64,000 bases of DNA. It comes from Polytrichum commune. Its lineage: Eukaryota > Streptophyta > Polytrichopsida > Polytrichales > Polytrichaceae. Below the pieces are notes generated by a model. It did no database searches, was not told the DNA's origin, and was given only the letters and a program-made list of their open reading frames with translations. Positions within the stretch are counted from its first letter, which is position 1; each line of letters opens with the position of its first letter. The DNA is taken from assembly GCA_950295325.1 (NCBI GenBank), contig OX485803.1, positions 9,300,001 through 9,364,000 on the forward strand, given 5' to 3'. Shown here one piece after another: positions 33,933 through 45,359 of this stretch. A program made the position numbers and the translations under genes.

Positions 33933-35459
33933 ATGCCGGAAGCACGGGAAGAGGATCGGAGGGAACCCATCCCGGTTCTGCTCAAAGCCCTCATCCTTGC
34001 AATTCCGAGGGAAGACGGGGAGCTGCAGGAGCTAGCGGAGGATCTCCGGGTGATGGGTTGCGCGGGGTTGCTCGCCAAACCTTGGAACCTCCGAGCGGAA
34101 GATACCCTCCGGGAGTTCAAGTTCGAGAGAGGTAATCAGTGGCTAGGGACCAAGAGGAGGGATCCGGATAGTTGGACTCCGGATGTTTGGAATAGGGTCT
34201 ACGGGTTTCCGAGGGGAATTGCAGAGGGATGGGCTGGCCGCCGCGATGGCCTGTTCGCCGGAAAATTTAGAGGGGACGCAGACCCGAAGGACGGCTTCCA
34301 CCCCGGGAACTGCCGGAACCTTAGGGAGCGGAGGGTGTTAGAGTTCCTCCTGCCCATCCTTAACCCGGACAAGCCTAAGCGGATTAGCCTTACCATGGCT
34401 AACACCCTGTTCGGTGCTATGTCCGGAGTCCGCCCCGTGAATTGGGGGTTGATAATTCAAGAAATAGTAGGGCGGGCCCTCCCCCATATAGGCCGGAAAC
34501 CCTCCTTCCTCTCCCCCTTCATTCTGCACCTCTATCAGCACTTCGACTGCATCACGGCCGAGGAGGAGGACCTGCTGACGATCGCGGCGGACGAGGTCAC
34601 CTACAAGCTCCATCCGGAAGCCGGAGACCTCGAGACGGAAACTTCCAGCGACCCCATCATTCCGGAAGCACCTCCCTCTTCACCCGAAAGCCCGCCGCCG
34701 ACCCTCCAGAGGCCAATCTCTCCTCCCCCTCATCATCATCCGGAACCCGGACCCAGCCAGGAGACCATTTGGCGGAATGTGGATCTCTCTGCTTGGGACT
34801 TTCCGGAAAATCCCTTCAAGCGGATCCAGGAGGGGTTGGAGGATATGCAGAACCAGTACTACTGGCTGGAACACATCGTCCGAGGAGCGAACCAGGCCCT
34901 GGACGACTGGGGACCCGGAAATATTCTCCGGAAGCTGGCAAAGAGGGCGGACAGGAAGGAGCTCGAGCAAGCCAAGACGGAGAATGCTCACCTCACCGCG
35001 CAGGTAGCGGCCATGACTCAGGAGCTGAGTCAGAAGAGCGAGGAGATCCGGAAGTACCACGCGGAGCAGGCAGTGGTCATAAGTCAGATCCGGGAGCTGG
35101 TGGGGCATCCGGCAGAGATCGTCAACAAGGCGCATCTCTACGACCGGATGATGGAGTCCGGAGAACCCGCTTCCGCTAGGCAGACCCTCCCCATCCTCGT
35201 GAAATACTCACGGACGATGAAGGATCTCCTGGTGGAAATCCAGAAGGTGGTTCCGCCAAGCGGAACACCCCGGCGGGTACTCTATCCGGGTCTGCCTGGG
35301 TCACCAACCAGAACCCTCTACGAGGTGGTTGGTGAAGTTGCCCTGGTCCAGAATCCGCCAACGTCTGCAAGACCCAGCCACCAGGGAGGCGGCTCTCGGC
35401 TTGCTAGTTCCGGAAGAGCTCCGGAAGAGCTCCGGAAAGGATCTGCTCTCCCCAGGTGA
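33933..35459 (+). CDS. Gag-like protein of a retrotransposon-type element (508 codons, intact)
   Basis: Longest ORF of the window, opening with an ATG in good context (purine at -3) 31 bp after an in-frame stop. Residues 1-220 are a Trp/Arg/Leu-rich, mostly helical region (WTPDVWNRVYGFPRGIAEGW, FLSPFILHLYQHFDCI). Residues 240-275 are proline-rich with HHH. Residues 330-395 are a heptad-rich coiled coil (ELEQAKTENAHLTAQVAAMT). No protease, RT or zinc knuckle is present. The build (globular N-terminus, Pro linker, coiled coil, basic tail) resembles gag-like proteins of non-autonomous plant LTR elements, but I cannot name a family. Base composition and codons are far GC-richer than the surroundings, and TCCGGA hexamers run through coding and non-coding parts alike. 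A frame change at an 11-bp triplication (35407-35439) separates it from the C-terminal part at 35429-35980. A domesticated gene is the alternative. Confidence 0.6.
   Translation: MPEAREEDRREPIPVLLKALILAIPREDGELQELAEDLRVMGCAGLLAKPWNLRAEDTLREFKFERGNQWLGTKRRDPDSWTPDVWNRVYGFPRGIAEGWAGRRDGLFAGKFRGDADPKDGFHPGNCRNLRERRVLEFLLPILNPDKPKRISLTMANTLFGAMSGVRPVNWGLIIQEIVGRALPHIGRKPSFLSPFILHLYQHFDCITAEEEDLLTIAADEVTYKLHPEAGDLETETSSDPIIPEAPPSSPESPPPTLQRPISPPPHHHPEPGPSQETIWRNVDLSAWDFPENPFKRIQEGLEDMQNQYYWLEHIVRGANQALDDWGPGNILRKLAKRADRKELEQAKTENAHLTAQVAAMTQELSQKSEEIRKYHAEQAVVISQIRELVGHPAEIVNKAHLYDRMMESGEPASARQTLPILVKYSRTMKDLLVEIQKVVPPSGTPRRVLYPGLPGSPTRTLYEVVGEVALVQNPPTSARPSHQGGGSRLASSGRAPEELRKGSALPR
35407..35439 (+). 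repeat. 11-bp triplication at the frame break
   Basis: Three head-to-tail copies of GCTCCGGAAGA (first copy starts GTT, last ends AAG). Because 11 is not a multiple of three, one copy more or less switches the downstream frame. Confidence 0.85.
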
Positions 35460-35980
35460 GGCGGAAGAGCACCGGGTCTGTTAGATCCGGACGAGGCCAG
35501 TCCCTTGTCCCGCGGACTTCGGATCGGTCCCGGACTCCAAACAGAGCTAGGACGCCGATAAGGCACCAGACTTTGGATCGAGAGGCAACTCCGAGCAGGG
35601 GTAAGGCCCCTATGACCCAAGCCTCGCCGTCGTCTCCTCCGGACTGCCAAATGGTTAGCCCATTCCCTCCGCCACCCTCAAGGGCGGCCTCCAACAGGGA
35701 TCCACGGACTGCCTCGATCTCGGGCGGACAGAATCCGGAACAGCGCACCGGAAGCGATCCTTCTCCGATCCGAAGCATCCGGAAGGGAAGTACAGTTTCT
35801 GGAACACCGCGGACCGAAGGAGCAGCGGACTCGGAGGATGAGATTGCCCCTTCTCCGAACATGAGGAGGATGCTTACACGGCTACAGAAGGCATCGCCGG
35901 GAGGAGGCTCATCCGCCGTTAGTGGACTCGGCAGCCACTCGAAGGAGGGAGCAACTCAGAAGAAGCACCGCTCTTCTTAG
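35429..35980 (+). CDS. C-terminal Arg/Ser/Pro-rich part of the gag-like protein (shifted frame)
   Basis: Frame 2 is open from the 11-bp repeat to a TAG at 35978-35980. It reads as a basic, low-complexity tail (RSGRG, SDRSRTPNRARTPIRHQT, MTQASPSSPPD, MRRMLTRLQKASPGGG, KKHRSS). It has no ATG of its own near the start and shares the CCGGA-rich composition of the 508-codon ORF. Removing one 11-bp unit would put both in one frame of about 677 codons, so I take it as the same protein's C-terminus split by unit gain. A splice donor-like CCCAG|GTGAG at 35455/35456 is an alternative explanation, but no suitable close acceptor is evident. Confidence 0.5.
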   Translation, partial: APERICSPQVRRKSTGSVRSGRGQSLVPRTSDRSRTPNRARTPIRHQTLDREATPSRGKAPMTQASPSSPPDCQMVSPFPPPPSRAASNRDPRTASISGGQNPEQRTGSDPSPIRSIRKGSTVSGTPRTEGAADSEDEIAPSPNMRRMLTRLQKASPGGGSSAVSGLGSHSKEGATQKKHRSS

Positions 35981-37350
35981 GTTAGGATGGTAGTTATAAT
36001 AGTTAGGCAGAATAGAGGTTGGAAGATAGGACTTAGGAGTTTTTGAAGATGAGGAATAAAATTCTCCCTTGGGTTTTGTCAGCGGAAAATCCGGATCTTA
36101 ATCCGGGAAATCCAGGAGAACGGATGCAGTTAGGGTTTTTCGTAGGCGGCCGCCGCCCTCAGGTTAGGGATTTTGGGCCTCTACTTAAGGCTGAATAAGG
36201 AGTTGGAGAAGGGTTCCTTTTCCCTTGCTGTATTTTGATTGCTCCTACTCTAATAAATTCTTTTTGATCTCTCACTCCTTGACTATCCTTGCTTGATTTT
36301 GTGTACGAATGATTCTAAGATTGTTAGCGGAGGAGAGAGAGCATGAGGGGATAGGAGTTCCGGATAGGGCATAGGAGAAGAAACCCGGATCAGAACTAGT
36401 TATTGCCTTGCGGATCCTCTCTGTGTGTAGTGAGAGGGAAACCTCACTATTCCGGATGGTTGAGTAACGTCGAGGTGGGATAGCCGCTGGGAGGATTGGG
36501 TGAGATCCGGAAGGGATCCGGCCTTGCGCCATCCGAGCTTCTGAAGAGGTCCTACCGCCCTTAGACGGACCAATCCGGAAAGTAGTACGGATCGCCCAGT
36601 TAGCCCAGATTGAGTAGAGTCCCAGGAAGTGATAGCCAGATCGATCCGTTAGAAGGAGGAGGGAAGGACCGGAACAGTTCGGATTCCGGGTTGGAGGCCA
36701 TCTTCGGAGTGTAGTGGAAAGGGAACCTCATTGTTCCGGATGTCTGGGTAACGTCTAGGTGAGATAGCCGTGGGGAGGACTAGGCAAAGGTGCGGAAGGG
36801 ATCCGGACTTGCGCCAATCTGATCTTCTGAAGAGGTCTCACCGCTTGTGGACGGGACAATCCGGAAAGTGGTACGGATCACCCACTTATCCCATCGAGTC
36901 AGATCTCCGGTTGGAATCTGGAATACTCCGGTCGTTGTAGTCCTAAGATATAATCCGGATCTCCATGTGTGACCTGCCAAGACGGATTTGGCCAATCCGG
37001 ATTGGTTGTGAGGGAATATCCGGATCCCAATCTTATAAGGGACGTCCTCACCGGAAGAAACCACCTATTCTAGAGGGTAGAACGTAGAGGGGTAAATCTG
37101 GATCAGAGGGGTGAGTAAGTATTATAGCTAGGACCTAGAAAGGCAAACTCCGGAAGAAGAAGAGTTTCCAAAAGACCGGAAGGCCGGAAACCGGGGTTTC
37201 CGGAAATTCGGCTAAGGAGTGGAAAATAAGTGGGTACGGAGAGTTCTCGACCTCCTACACTTCACAGAATCCCTGGACGATACTAGGGTCATCCGGACAA
37301 AACCGGATTAGGCACTTAAAAACGCCAATCCGGATATTTTGGTGTTCGCG
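35981..37350. other. CCGGA-rich non-coding 3' region of the gag-like element
   Basis: Continues the GC-rich, CCGGA-dense composition after the last stop without a convincing ORF, and drops back to AT-rich sequence near 37370. It contains the 284-bp tandem duplication. Likely 3' untranslated/LTR sequence of the element. Confidence 0.5.
36425..36990 (+). repeat. 284-bp imperfect tandem duplication
   Basis: GTGTAGTG...GGAACCTCA.TGTTCCGGATG... recurs with matching order of blocks: GGGTAACGTC, GAGATAGCCG, AAGGGATCCGGA, CTTGCGCCA, TTCTGAAGAGGTC, GACAATCCGGAAAGT and GTACGGATC. First start is 36425, second 36709. The first halves of the units are best conserved; the ends of the second unit diverge after about 36890. 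Confidence 0.8.
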
Positions 37351-39117
37351 TGTTCCCACATACCCCTCCCTTTTTAGAAAGGGCAGAGAAGGAGTAAGCT
37401 TAATAATGTTATGCACACCATTATTTAGCCAAGTAGACATATTCAAATTCCTATAAACAAGTACTAGTTGATGTGTTGAGATTCAAAACTATTGAGTGTT
37501 GCGATCCTGAATCTTGACAATTTTCAGACTGGATATGGTGAAGCAAATGGGGAGCAAGTAAAGAATGAGAACAACCAATGTTTGTTAAGTATGTTGTGTG
37601 GCCTAGACCTATTGCACACGCCTCGAATATTGGTCCACCAATGCTAGTCCATTTAGTGTGCCCCACATTACTTTTGAGGACTTCCACATTTTGATGAATT
37701 CTCCCTTTGGTCTTGCTTCTCCTGTAGGAAAAGAATTCATGTTTCACAAAAGTGAGGTTGTTCGCAATGACCAATTCTACAAATGTTATTTTGAAAGAAT
37801 GCTCAATCAATGTTATCGTTACGTAGGGTGTAAGTTACGTCCAATTCTTGGAATCTGTCAAGGTAATAAGGCAGAGGTGCTGATTCGGTGCCTCATCTTA
37901 AACTAATGCTTATATTTGAGTGGTAAAGGTTGGGTGTGGATCTAAGAACGGACACCAAAAAAATATGTGTTGAAAAGAATTGGATAATTTGCTTAGACTT
38001 ATTAATCATTATGGACATAATAGTTATCATAATTGGGAGGGACATGTATGATCATTAAATAACTTGGAAATCCCTCACTTTGACAATGAAAAGCATCTTT
38101 ATACGACCTCCGAAATTACAAGGAAAGTGGCTACAAGCATGTTTTGGATTTGCTTATCATCAGATACTAATTTAGTGATTGCACGTTTAGTGTCATAGGA
38201 GAGGTGGGTGTAGACATAAAAGTGTTAGTATAAAAATCCGCTTACCTTAAGTTGTCCTCACAATATGCTCTCCTCTCCTTTTCATATCATTTTTTTGCCA
38301 TTCATCTCATGGTTACCTACAAACTTTAAAAAAGAAGTTACGTGTGCCTTATGTGGGCACTTGTCTGATGTGGCTAGTTAATTTTGGGTTTGATTAGACT
38401 TTAAGCACAAACATATTGGTCATGTTTTCGATCTTATGCGCTTCAAAGTGGTTAGGATGTTCATGGTATAGTTGCACAACCTTTCAACATACGTCAATTT
38501 TCATTCATGAAACTTGATGTGTACAATTGGAAAAAGAATGGCTTTACGGTAACAACATTGATGTAGACCACACTCATACGTACTCTTATTTTGCAATCAC
38601 TTCCATCTATCCAACATGCGCCTTGTAGCCAAAGTTCCACACCCAATATCTATTTGTTTGAGTGTGACATACTATTCTATTACACATTGTCTACGACTCT
38701 ACATCATAAGCACACAAAACTACCATTCTCATTGTATACGAACCTTGAAATATACATATATGTTTCAAAGTAGACATGTTTAATTCAAACGCCTTTTTTG
38801 GGTGCAAAATGGTCCAATGTTTTCCTATATCAAACACTTCTAATATAATTCTAAGGATTAAAACAACTCATTGATCGGGATAGATAAAATGTCAATGTTT
38901 AACATCCCTCCATCAATGACCACTTTGGACACACTTATAAAATCACTTTAGAAGATCACTTATATGCTTTTCAAAAAGCCATCAAAAATTAATGTTTAAT
39001 CACCTTGACCTGATTCTTATGACATTGAATTCGTACACAATTTGCTATTCGATTGGGGATTTTCTTTTCCCCACGGATCAAAGGAGGGCAAACCTTCTGG
39101 AAATGACCACAATGGGT
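37351..39117. other. Anonymous AT-rich DNA
   Basis: About 1.8 kb with no recognised gene or repeat. The complementary frames around 37451-37906 have no family match. Confidence 0.45.
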
Positions 39118-39129
39118 TCATCTACCTTA

Positions 39130-39203
39130 ACCTGGGCTGGGGCGAAACAACCCGTACACTGGTTCCTTGGAGGCAAAGGTTTAGGCATCCAACAAGGAAC
39201 GAG
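39130..39203 (+). repeat. Dispersed repeat family R1, copy B (interrupted by a transposon)
   Basis: Left part of an R1 copy, ending CATCCAACAAGGAACGAG. The right part resumes at 40254 (TATATGGGTTTGTTCACCCAAATT) after the pogo/Tigger element. Copy A at 17267-17400 is uninterrupted there. Confidence 0.75.
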
Positions 39204-39205
39204 TA

Positions 39206-40253
39206 CACCCTAACCTTGATAATGTCACACCCTCCGTTTCACCAAAAAGTGTGATATAAACAAGGTGTGACATACTTGATAATGTCACATTTTGTGCATA
39301 ATGTGATATTATCAAAAAACATGTAGAAAATCAAAATATAATTACAATTTTTTTTTAAATAACAAATACGAGACTTCAATGTTTTTGAATGTAAAATCTT
39401 ATTCAAAATTGTGAATAACAACAAGAGCACATCATAATGTGTCATTGAGATCAGGTAAAGACCTCTCACTAGAGACAAAGAAGCTTCTAATGTCACATTG
39501 TTTTGTTGATGTTAAATGTGCAATACCAATTCTAATGAGTTTGTCATGGATTTTTTCCATTTCTAACAACTCATGAGTGCTGAAAATCTGAGAACCTTGT
39601 CTAGTCATAAAATTCAAAACATCTTTAGCATATTTTTGTGCATTGCTTAGCTTCACTACTTTAGACTCATCATCACTGCTATCAACAATCAATGGGTCCA
39701 CTTCCATGGAATCAAGAACCTGTTCGCCATCTTGCACTAATTGCACAAGCTCCTCAGTAGAAAATTCCACCTCAAAATCATCTTCACCTTCCATGTTTAT
39801 GTACTCCAAAGGACAAAGCTTTTCTACAGGCTTGCCTTCAACATCCAAACCCAAATTTAATGCGGCGATGAGTCTACCCAATTCCAAAGTTGCTTCCTCC
39901 ATTTTGGATTGAGCATTTGGACTCCGAAACACGTACCAAATTTGAAATTACACAAGGCATCCCACTATGCCGAAAGCATTGAATGAGAGCTCATTCAATG
40001 ACCCCCAATATGGTTTGCTTTAGCCCATGCTCACCCATGAACAATAATATCGAACCCATGCCCACCCATACAATCCATCCATACTTGATATTATCACATT
40101 TACACTACGGATTTTGAAAAAAAATAGTGACATTATCAAGGGTGATAGGGATAATAACGAGGGAGTTTTACACTATGAAAATCGGTTTCAAACTTTTAGG
40201 TGACAATATCAAGGTGTTCTATTAACAAGGGTGACATCATCAAGGTTAGACTG
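39206..40253 (-). mobile_element. Second pogo/Tigger-like DNA transposon, internally deleted
   Basis: TA-flanked (39204-39205 and 40254-40255). Inverted ends share TAACCTTGATAATGTCAC (right end GATGATG); the outermost bases are CACCC on the left and CAGTC on the right. The left terminus has therefore lost the canonical CAGT. Sub-terminal TTGATAATGTCAC-type motifs repeat in both orientations. It has the same architecture as the 25539-26531 element, but the termini and protein are diverged, so it belongs to another subfamily. Confidence 0.8.
39432..39932 (-). pseudogene. C-terminus of a second pogo/Tigger transposase, with PIP box
   Basis: A 166-codon frame on the - strand ends with TKQCDIRSFF, a PIP-box-like QxxIxxFF, followed by VSSERSLPDLNDTL. 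Upstream is an acidic stretch (MEGEDDFEVEF, DSMEVDPLIVDSSDDESK), then VVKLSNAQKYAKDVLNFM and a helical block. This matches in order the fragment at 25965-26282 and the C-terminal tails of Tigger/pogo transposases. The N-terminal HTH/CENP-B and DDE domains are missing, so it is a deletion derivative. Confidence 0.6.
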
Positions 40254-40474
40254 TATATGGGTTTGTTCACCCAAATTCCTTAGCCTGAAGGTGGGCAATG
40301 GGATTTGTGGGGATTCGGGATTTGCTCTGGTGAACCTGTCTGATTCATTCACGGGTACTGATAGCCAGGAAAGTGCTCATTCCTGACATTGACTGCCTGT
40401 TTGTGCACACATGAATTCTGAGGTGCTCACCAACCTCCCCATTTCCTCGTGCAAGCTGCTGCAAACCATAAGAA

Positions 40475-40499
40475 AGAGAGAGAGAGAGAGAGAGAGAGA
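40475..40499. repeat. (GA)n microsatellite
   Basis: GA tract of about 25 bp. Confidence 0.95.
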
Positions 40500-43400
40500 C
40501 CCTAATGAAAGATAAAGTAGTAGATCATCTATTACTTAGGCCAGCATTACCTTTTCAGATATGAGTTGACACCGGAATGATTATCAAATATACAAAATTA
40601 GAGTAATTAGAGGAGCTCATTTGACAGTAATCAAATCCGTAACAATGTTCTGTGGGTTTGACAGTATTCCACAGAATGATCCGTTGAATATTGTCAGTCC
40701 CATATACCATTGTTATGGATCTGAGTAATGTTGTGCACTTGGGATAAGTCAATCTCAAGAAGTAGAGTTTCTATTGTAGGTATAGAGTGTGAGTAAGTGA
40801 TATAACTTAAACCCTACATGCCGACGCAATATCACCCCAAAACCATTTCCAACAATTCAAACTAATTCAAAAGCTCGTCAAAAAAACTGACACCTCTCAC
40901 AGTAGGTATGAGAATGTGGATGGAAGCTTTGTAGAGTTATGAATGCTCACACAAACTTTCAGTCGTGTATGTGTCCAAAGTGAAAGAAATTATAACGTTA
41001 GTGTGTATGTTGGTATTGTCGGACAATGGTGACTGCCAAATTATAAGTTTGCCTCAGTTTTTAGGAATTGAGTGTATATTAAGGCCCAATCGGGACTTCT
41101 TCATGCACAAACACGCATTTGAGCTACATACTTCCATTTGAAACTAATTCTTTTAAAAGTGACCCTATTTAGAATTAGCTTATTTTTCATGTCTATTTTT
41201 GAATTGGTTGACTACTTTAGTGTTATTGAAGCGTCATCCATATGTTCAAGGTATGTGGGCCTTATATGGTCACACTTACACTTGAGGGGTACATGACAAG
41301 GGCTTGTAGTTAAGAAAGGACACCAAAAAGACAAATGCCATGATGAGATTGGACATGTGCTCAAAATATAGCAACTATACAGGGTTGAGTCTTAACATAA
41401 TTGAGAGAGCCTATGTGATCATTACTACACTTTGCCATCTTTTAGATTTTGCATCTCAACTCCAATTTTAAAACTTGAAATGGCATTTTGCCAAATTCAA
41501 ATTTATTAACTAGTTGAAATAAGACTCTTGACCCGATCTAATGGCCCAAATTGTTTGTAGAGCTACAAATGCCCAAAATAGGGTCACTAACCCTAAGGGT
41601 AGGTTTCCATTAGGGTCCGAGGCCAAAGAAATTCCAAACTATTTGGTCCCAAATCCAATGACACCAAAATTTTGGATCCATAGCATTTACAATAAAGTTT
41701 GGATCCTATATATCAAAAACATGACTGTGGCACTAATGTGGCATAACTTCCATGCCAAATCTTAGTGGTCCCAACTAATGTTGTATTGGTACAAGTAAAA
41801 GTACAAACTAATATGATAATGGTATATTGGAAGGTAGAGAACTCATATTGTGGTAAGGTAATGGAATTTGTGGGGGTCCTAAATCTACATACCTAGGGAA
41901 TGCATGCAATGGTATGGCATTTGTCAAAAAAATGTAAATATACCAGAATGCAAAATTTATAATTTTACAAAAAAATGCATATGATGAGCGTCATGTGATC
42001 TCATTGCATGTTATTGTAGAGTGCATGCAAATCCAAAGTGCATGCATTCATATGAAACAAAAATGAAGAGAGACTCTACAAATGTTCTCATTTACTCATG
42101 CACTAAAACCCTATTTTCTATTGCAATGGTCTCAAGATGTTTTAATTGCACATGAAAATGGTCTGGAAGTTTTGCAATTGTGCACAAAATAATATGTATG
42201 TATGTATGTATGCATGTAGGTGCATCAACAAATGCAATGAAAATGGAAAAGCCAACAAACCCAAACATGGCCAATCTCTTATAGAATCATCTCTACATGC
42301 CTACAAAAGATGTGCAGTACAAAACACATGGTACTCTACTCCACATCTTCTTCAAAAAGGCTTGCCTCATCTAGCTCCTCCTCCGCTTCAATAAAAGAGG
42401 TTTGCCTATTTGTTGAAGAAACCATCCACATTATGGCTGCAAATTGCAACCCCTTTGCAGTTCCAAGTTGTGCATCTTTTGGCCAACTCTTGCATATCAT
42501 TATGAGGGTGTCCAAGTTTGATAACCCCAACGTGCACCTCCACAAGCTATTCAACAAAATTGCAATGAAAAAGATTCATTCGCACTTTTATCTAATTTCG
42601 GATGATGCTCATAAGTTGTTTTGCCAAGAAGTTGATGTTAGGAATTCGATTGCAATTCTCCTTTTGCCAAAGCAGAGGATGTTTGCAGTCCTTCATTCTC
42701 AATAATACTCTTTCAGTTATGCTCAACACAAGTATGGGGGGTGTCGAACAAAAATCTCGCATTACATGGCATGTGCAACGGGTGTGTTTGCAGCTTTGGG
42801 GGGGGGGGGGGGGTCAAAAATTGCCCAACCCTACTCAAAAGGAGCAAAACATGTTTGCACCATACTTTGCAACCACTTGGTGCGTTGCATCCCTACCCAC
42901 ATAGTTTCTAATGCATTGTATGCCCTTGTAGTATGGATTCCACATCAAAGACAACATTTTTTGCGTTTTGCTGGTGTCAAATCTTGTTGCAAATAACAAT
43001 ATATTCGGTAATCAAAGACTTTGGAAAATCTCAAAATGAATTGTACGTATAGTTTGGGGTGCCAATGTTGGTATTGGAAAACATTAGGAACATTGGGAGC
43101 ATATTGTTATGCACATTCCTACATGAGTAATATATATTATCCTAAATATGGTAAATTAAAAATCATAATCAAACATAAAATACACGGGATATTTCATTGA
43201 CACAAAATTATCTTGTTGGATTTGTACCAAAAATGATCATCGAAGCCCAAAATAAGCTTTGGCTTCATAGATTCTTGGATAAGCATCCCAAATATAAGCG
43301 CTTTATTGATTGGATGGCGCATCCCAAACCTATATATAACATTGACAACCATAAAAAAAAGTCTATAAAGTCTATCTCTTTTTAACAATAACCCTGACTA

Positions 43401-45340
43401 TGTTATTCGTGCCCATCTCCATATTCAACTTTAATTCCATTCTTGACATCATTTTTTGTAGCTATAATATGTGTCAAGTTGTCATTGGCAATTTCTAATT
43501 GTTTTTTGGGGATAGTTGTAATACAATGTTTTTGGTCATAGCCTTGTAGCAAGTAAAAAAATGCTTAATAGATGAAAGGCATTCTAGGATGAGTTAGTGA
43601 GGCTATAGTATTGGAAAGGTACTTTTGGAGGTTACAACTACTTGAAGCCTTTGAAAAGATGAGAAGATAATCACATGAAGACGATGACAATCCTTGTAAA
43701 ATCTATTAAGGTCATAGTCATAAAGAAATAGGCCATAGGCGAGAGAGTTGAGAGTGATTTGGCATGGATAGATGACTGCATCATTAGCACCCATGATATG
43801 TGAATGAACACTAGTCTAGGAAGATAAAATTAGGAGTATAGTATTCTTGCTTGTGACACGGAGATGCACACAAAGAAATTGGAATCAGACTGAGAGCTTG
43901 AGCAAGTTTCGCATTTTTTATATTTAAAATGTGAATGGTTATAATCAGCATGATTGGGTGAGTCGTCGATTATGCTTTGCTTATGAGTTAAGTGAATAAA
44001 CAAAAGAAAAATTTAAAGAAGATAGATAAAAAGAATCTAGTGATAGGAGTACATGAAGGTGAGAGTTGTTGCTTGATAAAAGTATGAGCATATGAGGAAA
44101 CAAGAAAAGGCCATAGCCTCAATCTATGAAAGGAACATGGTGGAATAAAGAGTCAAAGAGTCACATTAAAGCCAAGGTTAAAAGATGGGCTTTGTGATAG
44201 AGAAATTGACTATAGCCTGAGCCGAAACGAATCCAAAGGCCATAGTCTAGAACATTGGCATATTGACGAAATTACAATTAAGTGAGAGTTAATGACATTG
44301 AAGATGAATGTTTACGAGTGACAAAGTAGCGTCGAAGAATACTAAAAGAGAGTGTTGTATTTTAGCAAAAGATCGAACCAAAAGTGAAACTAGAGATGGA
44401 ATATAGCTGAGAACATCAAGGAGCATAAAAAAAATGCCTAGAAATATTGACCTAAGAGAGAATTAAGAAGCAGATTAGAGAGAGAGAGAGAGAGAGAGAG
44501 AGCCGCAAATGACTAACAAAAGAGTGAACCTAGAGGGCGAATAACTCCGAATAAGAACCCATGGTGGAGTTGTTATAAAGTGGTTATGGATCATCATAAT
44601 CAGAACGGTCAAGAGATTTTAGAGGATTGACATAATATGATGGAGAATTGCAAGTGATGATCATGTTTGGTTGGCAAATAATCCAGTCAACAAAGAACAT
44701 ATTTTGGTATGATTACAGACAAAAATGTATGATGATTGAAATTAGGCTAGGCTAAGAATTGAATCTAATTAGGTTATGACTAAGTGGCTATAGCCTATAA
44801 ACATACATGTTTGCTTTGGAGATATTGTAGGAATTGAGCAAACCTTTATATGTTGTGTGACGATGAAGAATATGAGATAAATGTATTCTTAATTGAAACT
44901 AATGAAAGATAAATAAATAAGAGGAAATTTGATGTGTGTTTGGATTGGATTAATTGTCATTCTAATTAAGAAATATTATTAACCTCATCTGGATGAGGAT
45001 CCTTTGGAAGACTATGGCTAATACAAAGACAATTGTTGATACAAAGACTATTGCCAAAGTTGAAATAACTTCACGACTGATGTAAAGGGTGGAAATTACA
45101 ATGATAGGAGTCTACACACATAGGACGAACTCACACACAATTGAAAAAACACTTAGGAACCATAAGAGCATGAAATGAGTCAATTGAGAAGGAATGAAGA
45201 AGTAGAAAAAAAATTGATTGTTAGTAAAAACCTCAATCCAATGTGACATTAATCCTTAAAGACACTAGCTTAGTCTTCCCTAAGATCTTGTACCCTGAGT
45301 TGTTTCCTTTGGGTTAGTTTGGAGTGATAGCAAATCCTAA
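40500..45340. other. Anonymous AT-rich DNA
   Basis: Contains a (GTAT)n tract at 42195-42212, a G16 run around 42798-42813 and a (GA)n tract at 44476-44502. The stop-free frames at 42310-42705 and 43194-43388 have no recognisable homology. No supported gene. Confidence 0.45.
44476..44502. repeat. (GA)n microsatellite
   Basis: GA tract of about 27 bp. Confidence 0.95.
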
Positions 45341-45359
45341 ACTATAATAGTCATTGTCT

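Noticed and set aside
34442..35179. 245-codon + strand frame overlapping the gag-like ORF
   Set aside because: Starts at GTG; it is open because of the GC-rich CCGGA composition and is a shadow of the 508-codon frame.
35404..35862. 152-codon - strand frame (and 34680-35135)
   Set aside because: GC-rich antisense shadows without domain features.
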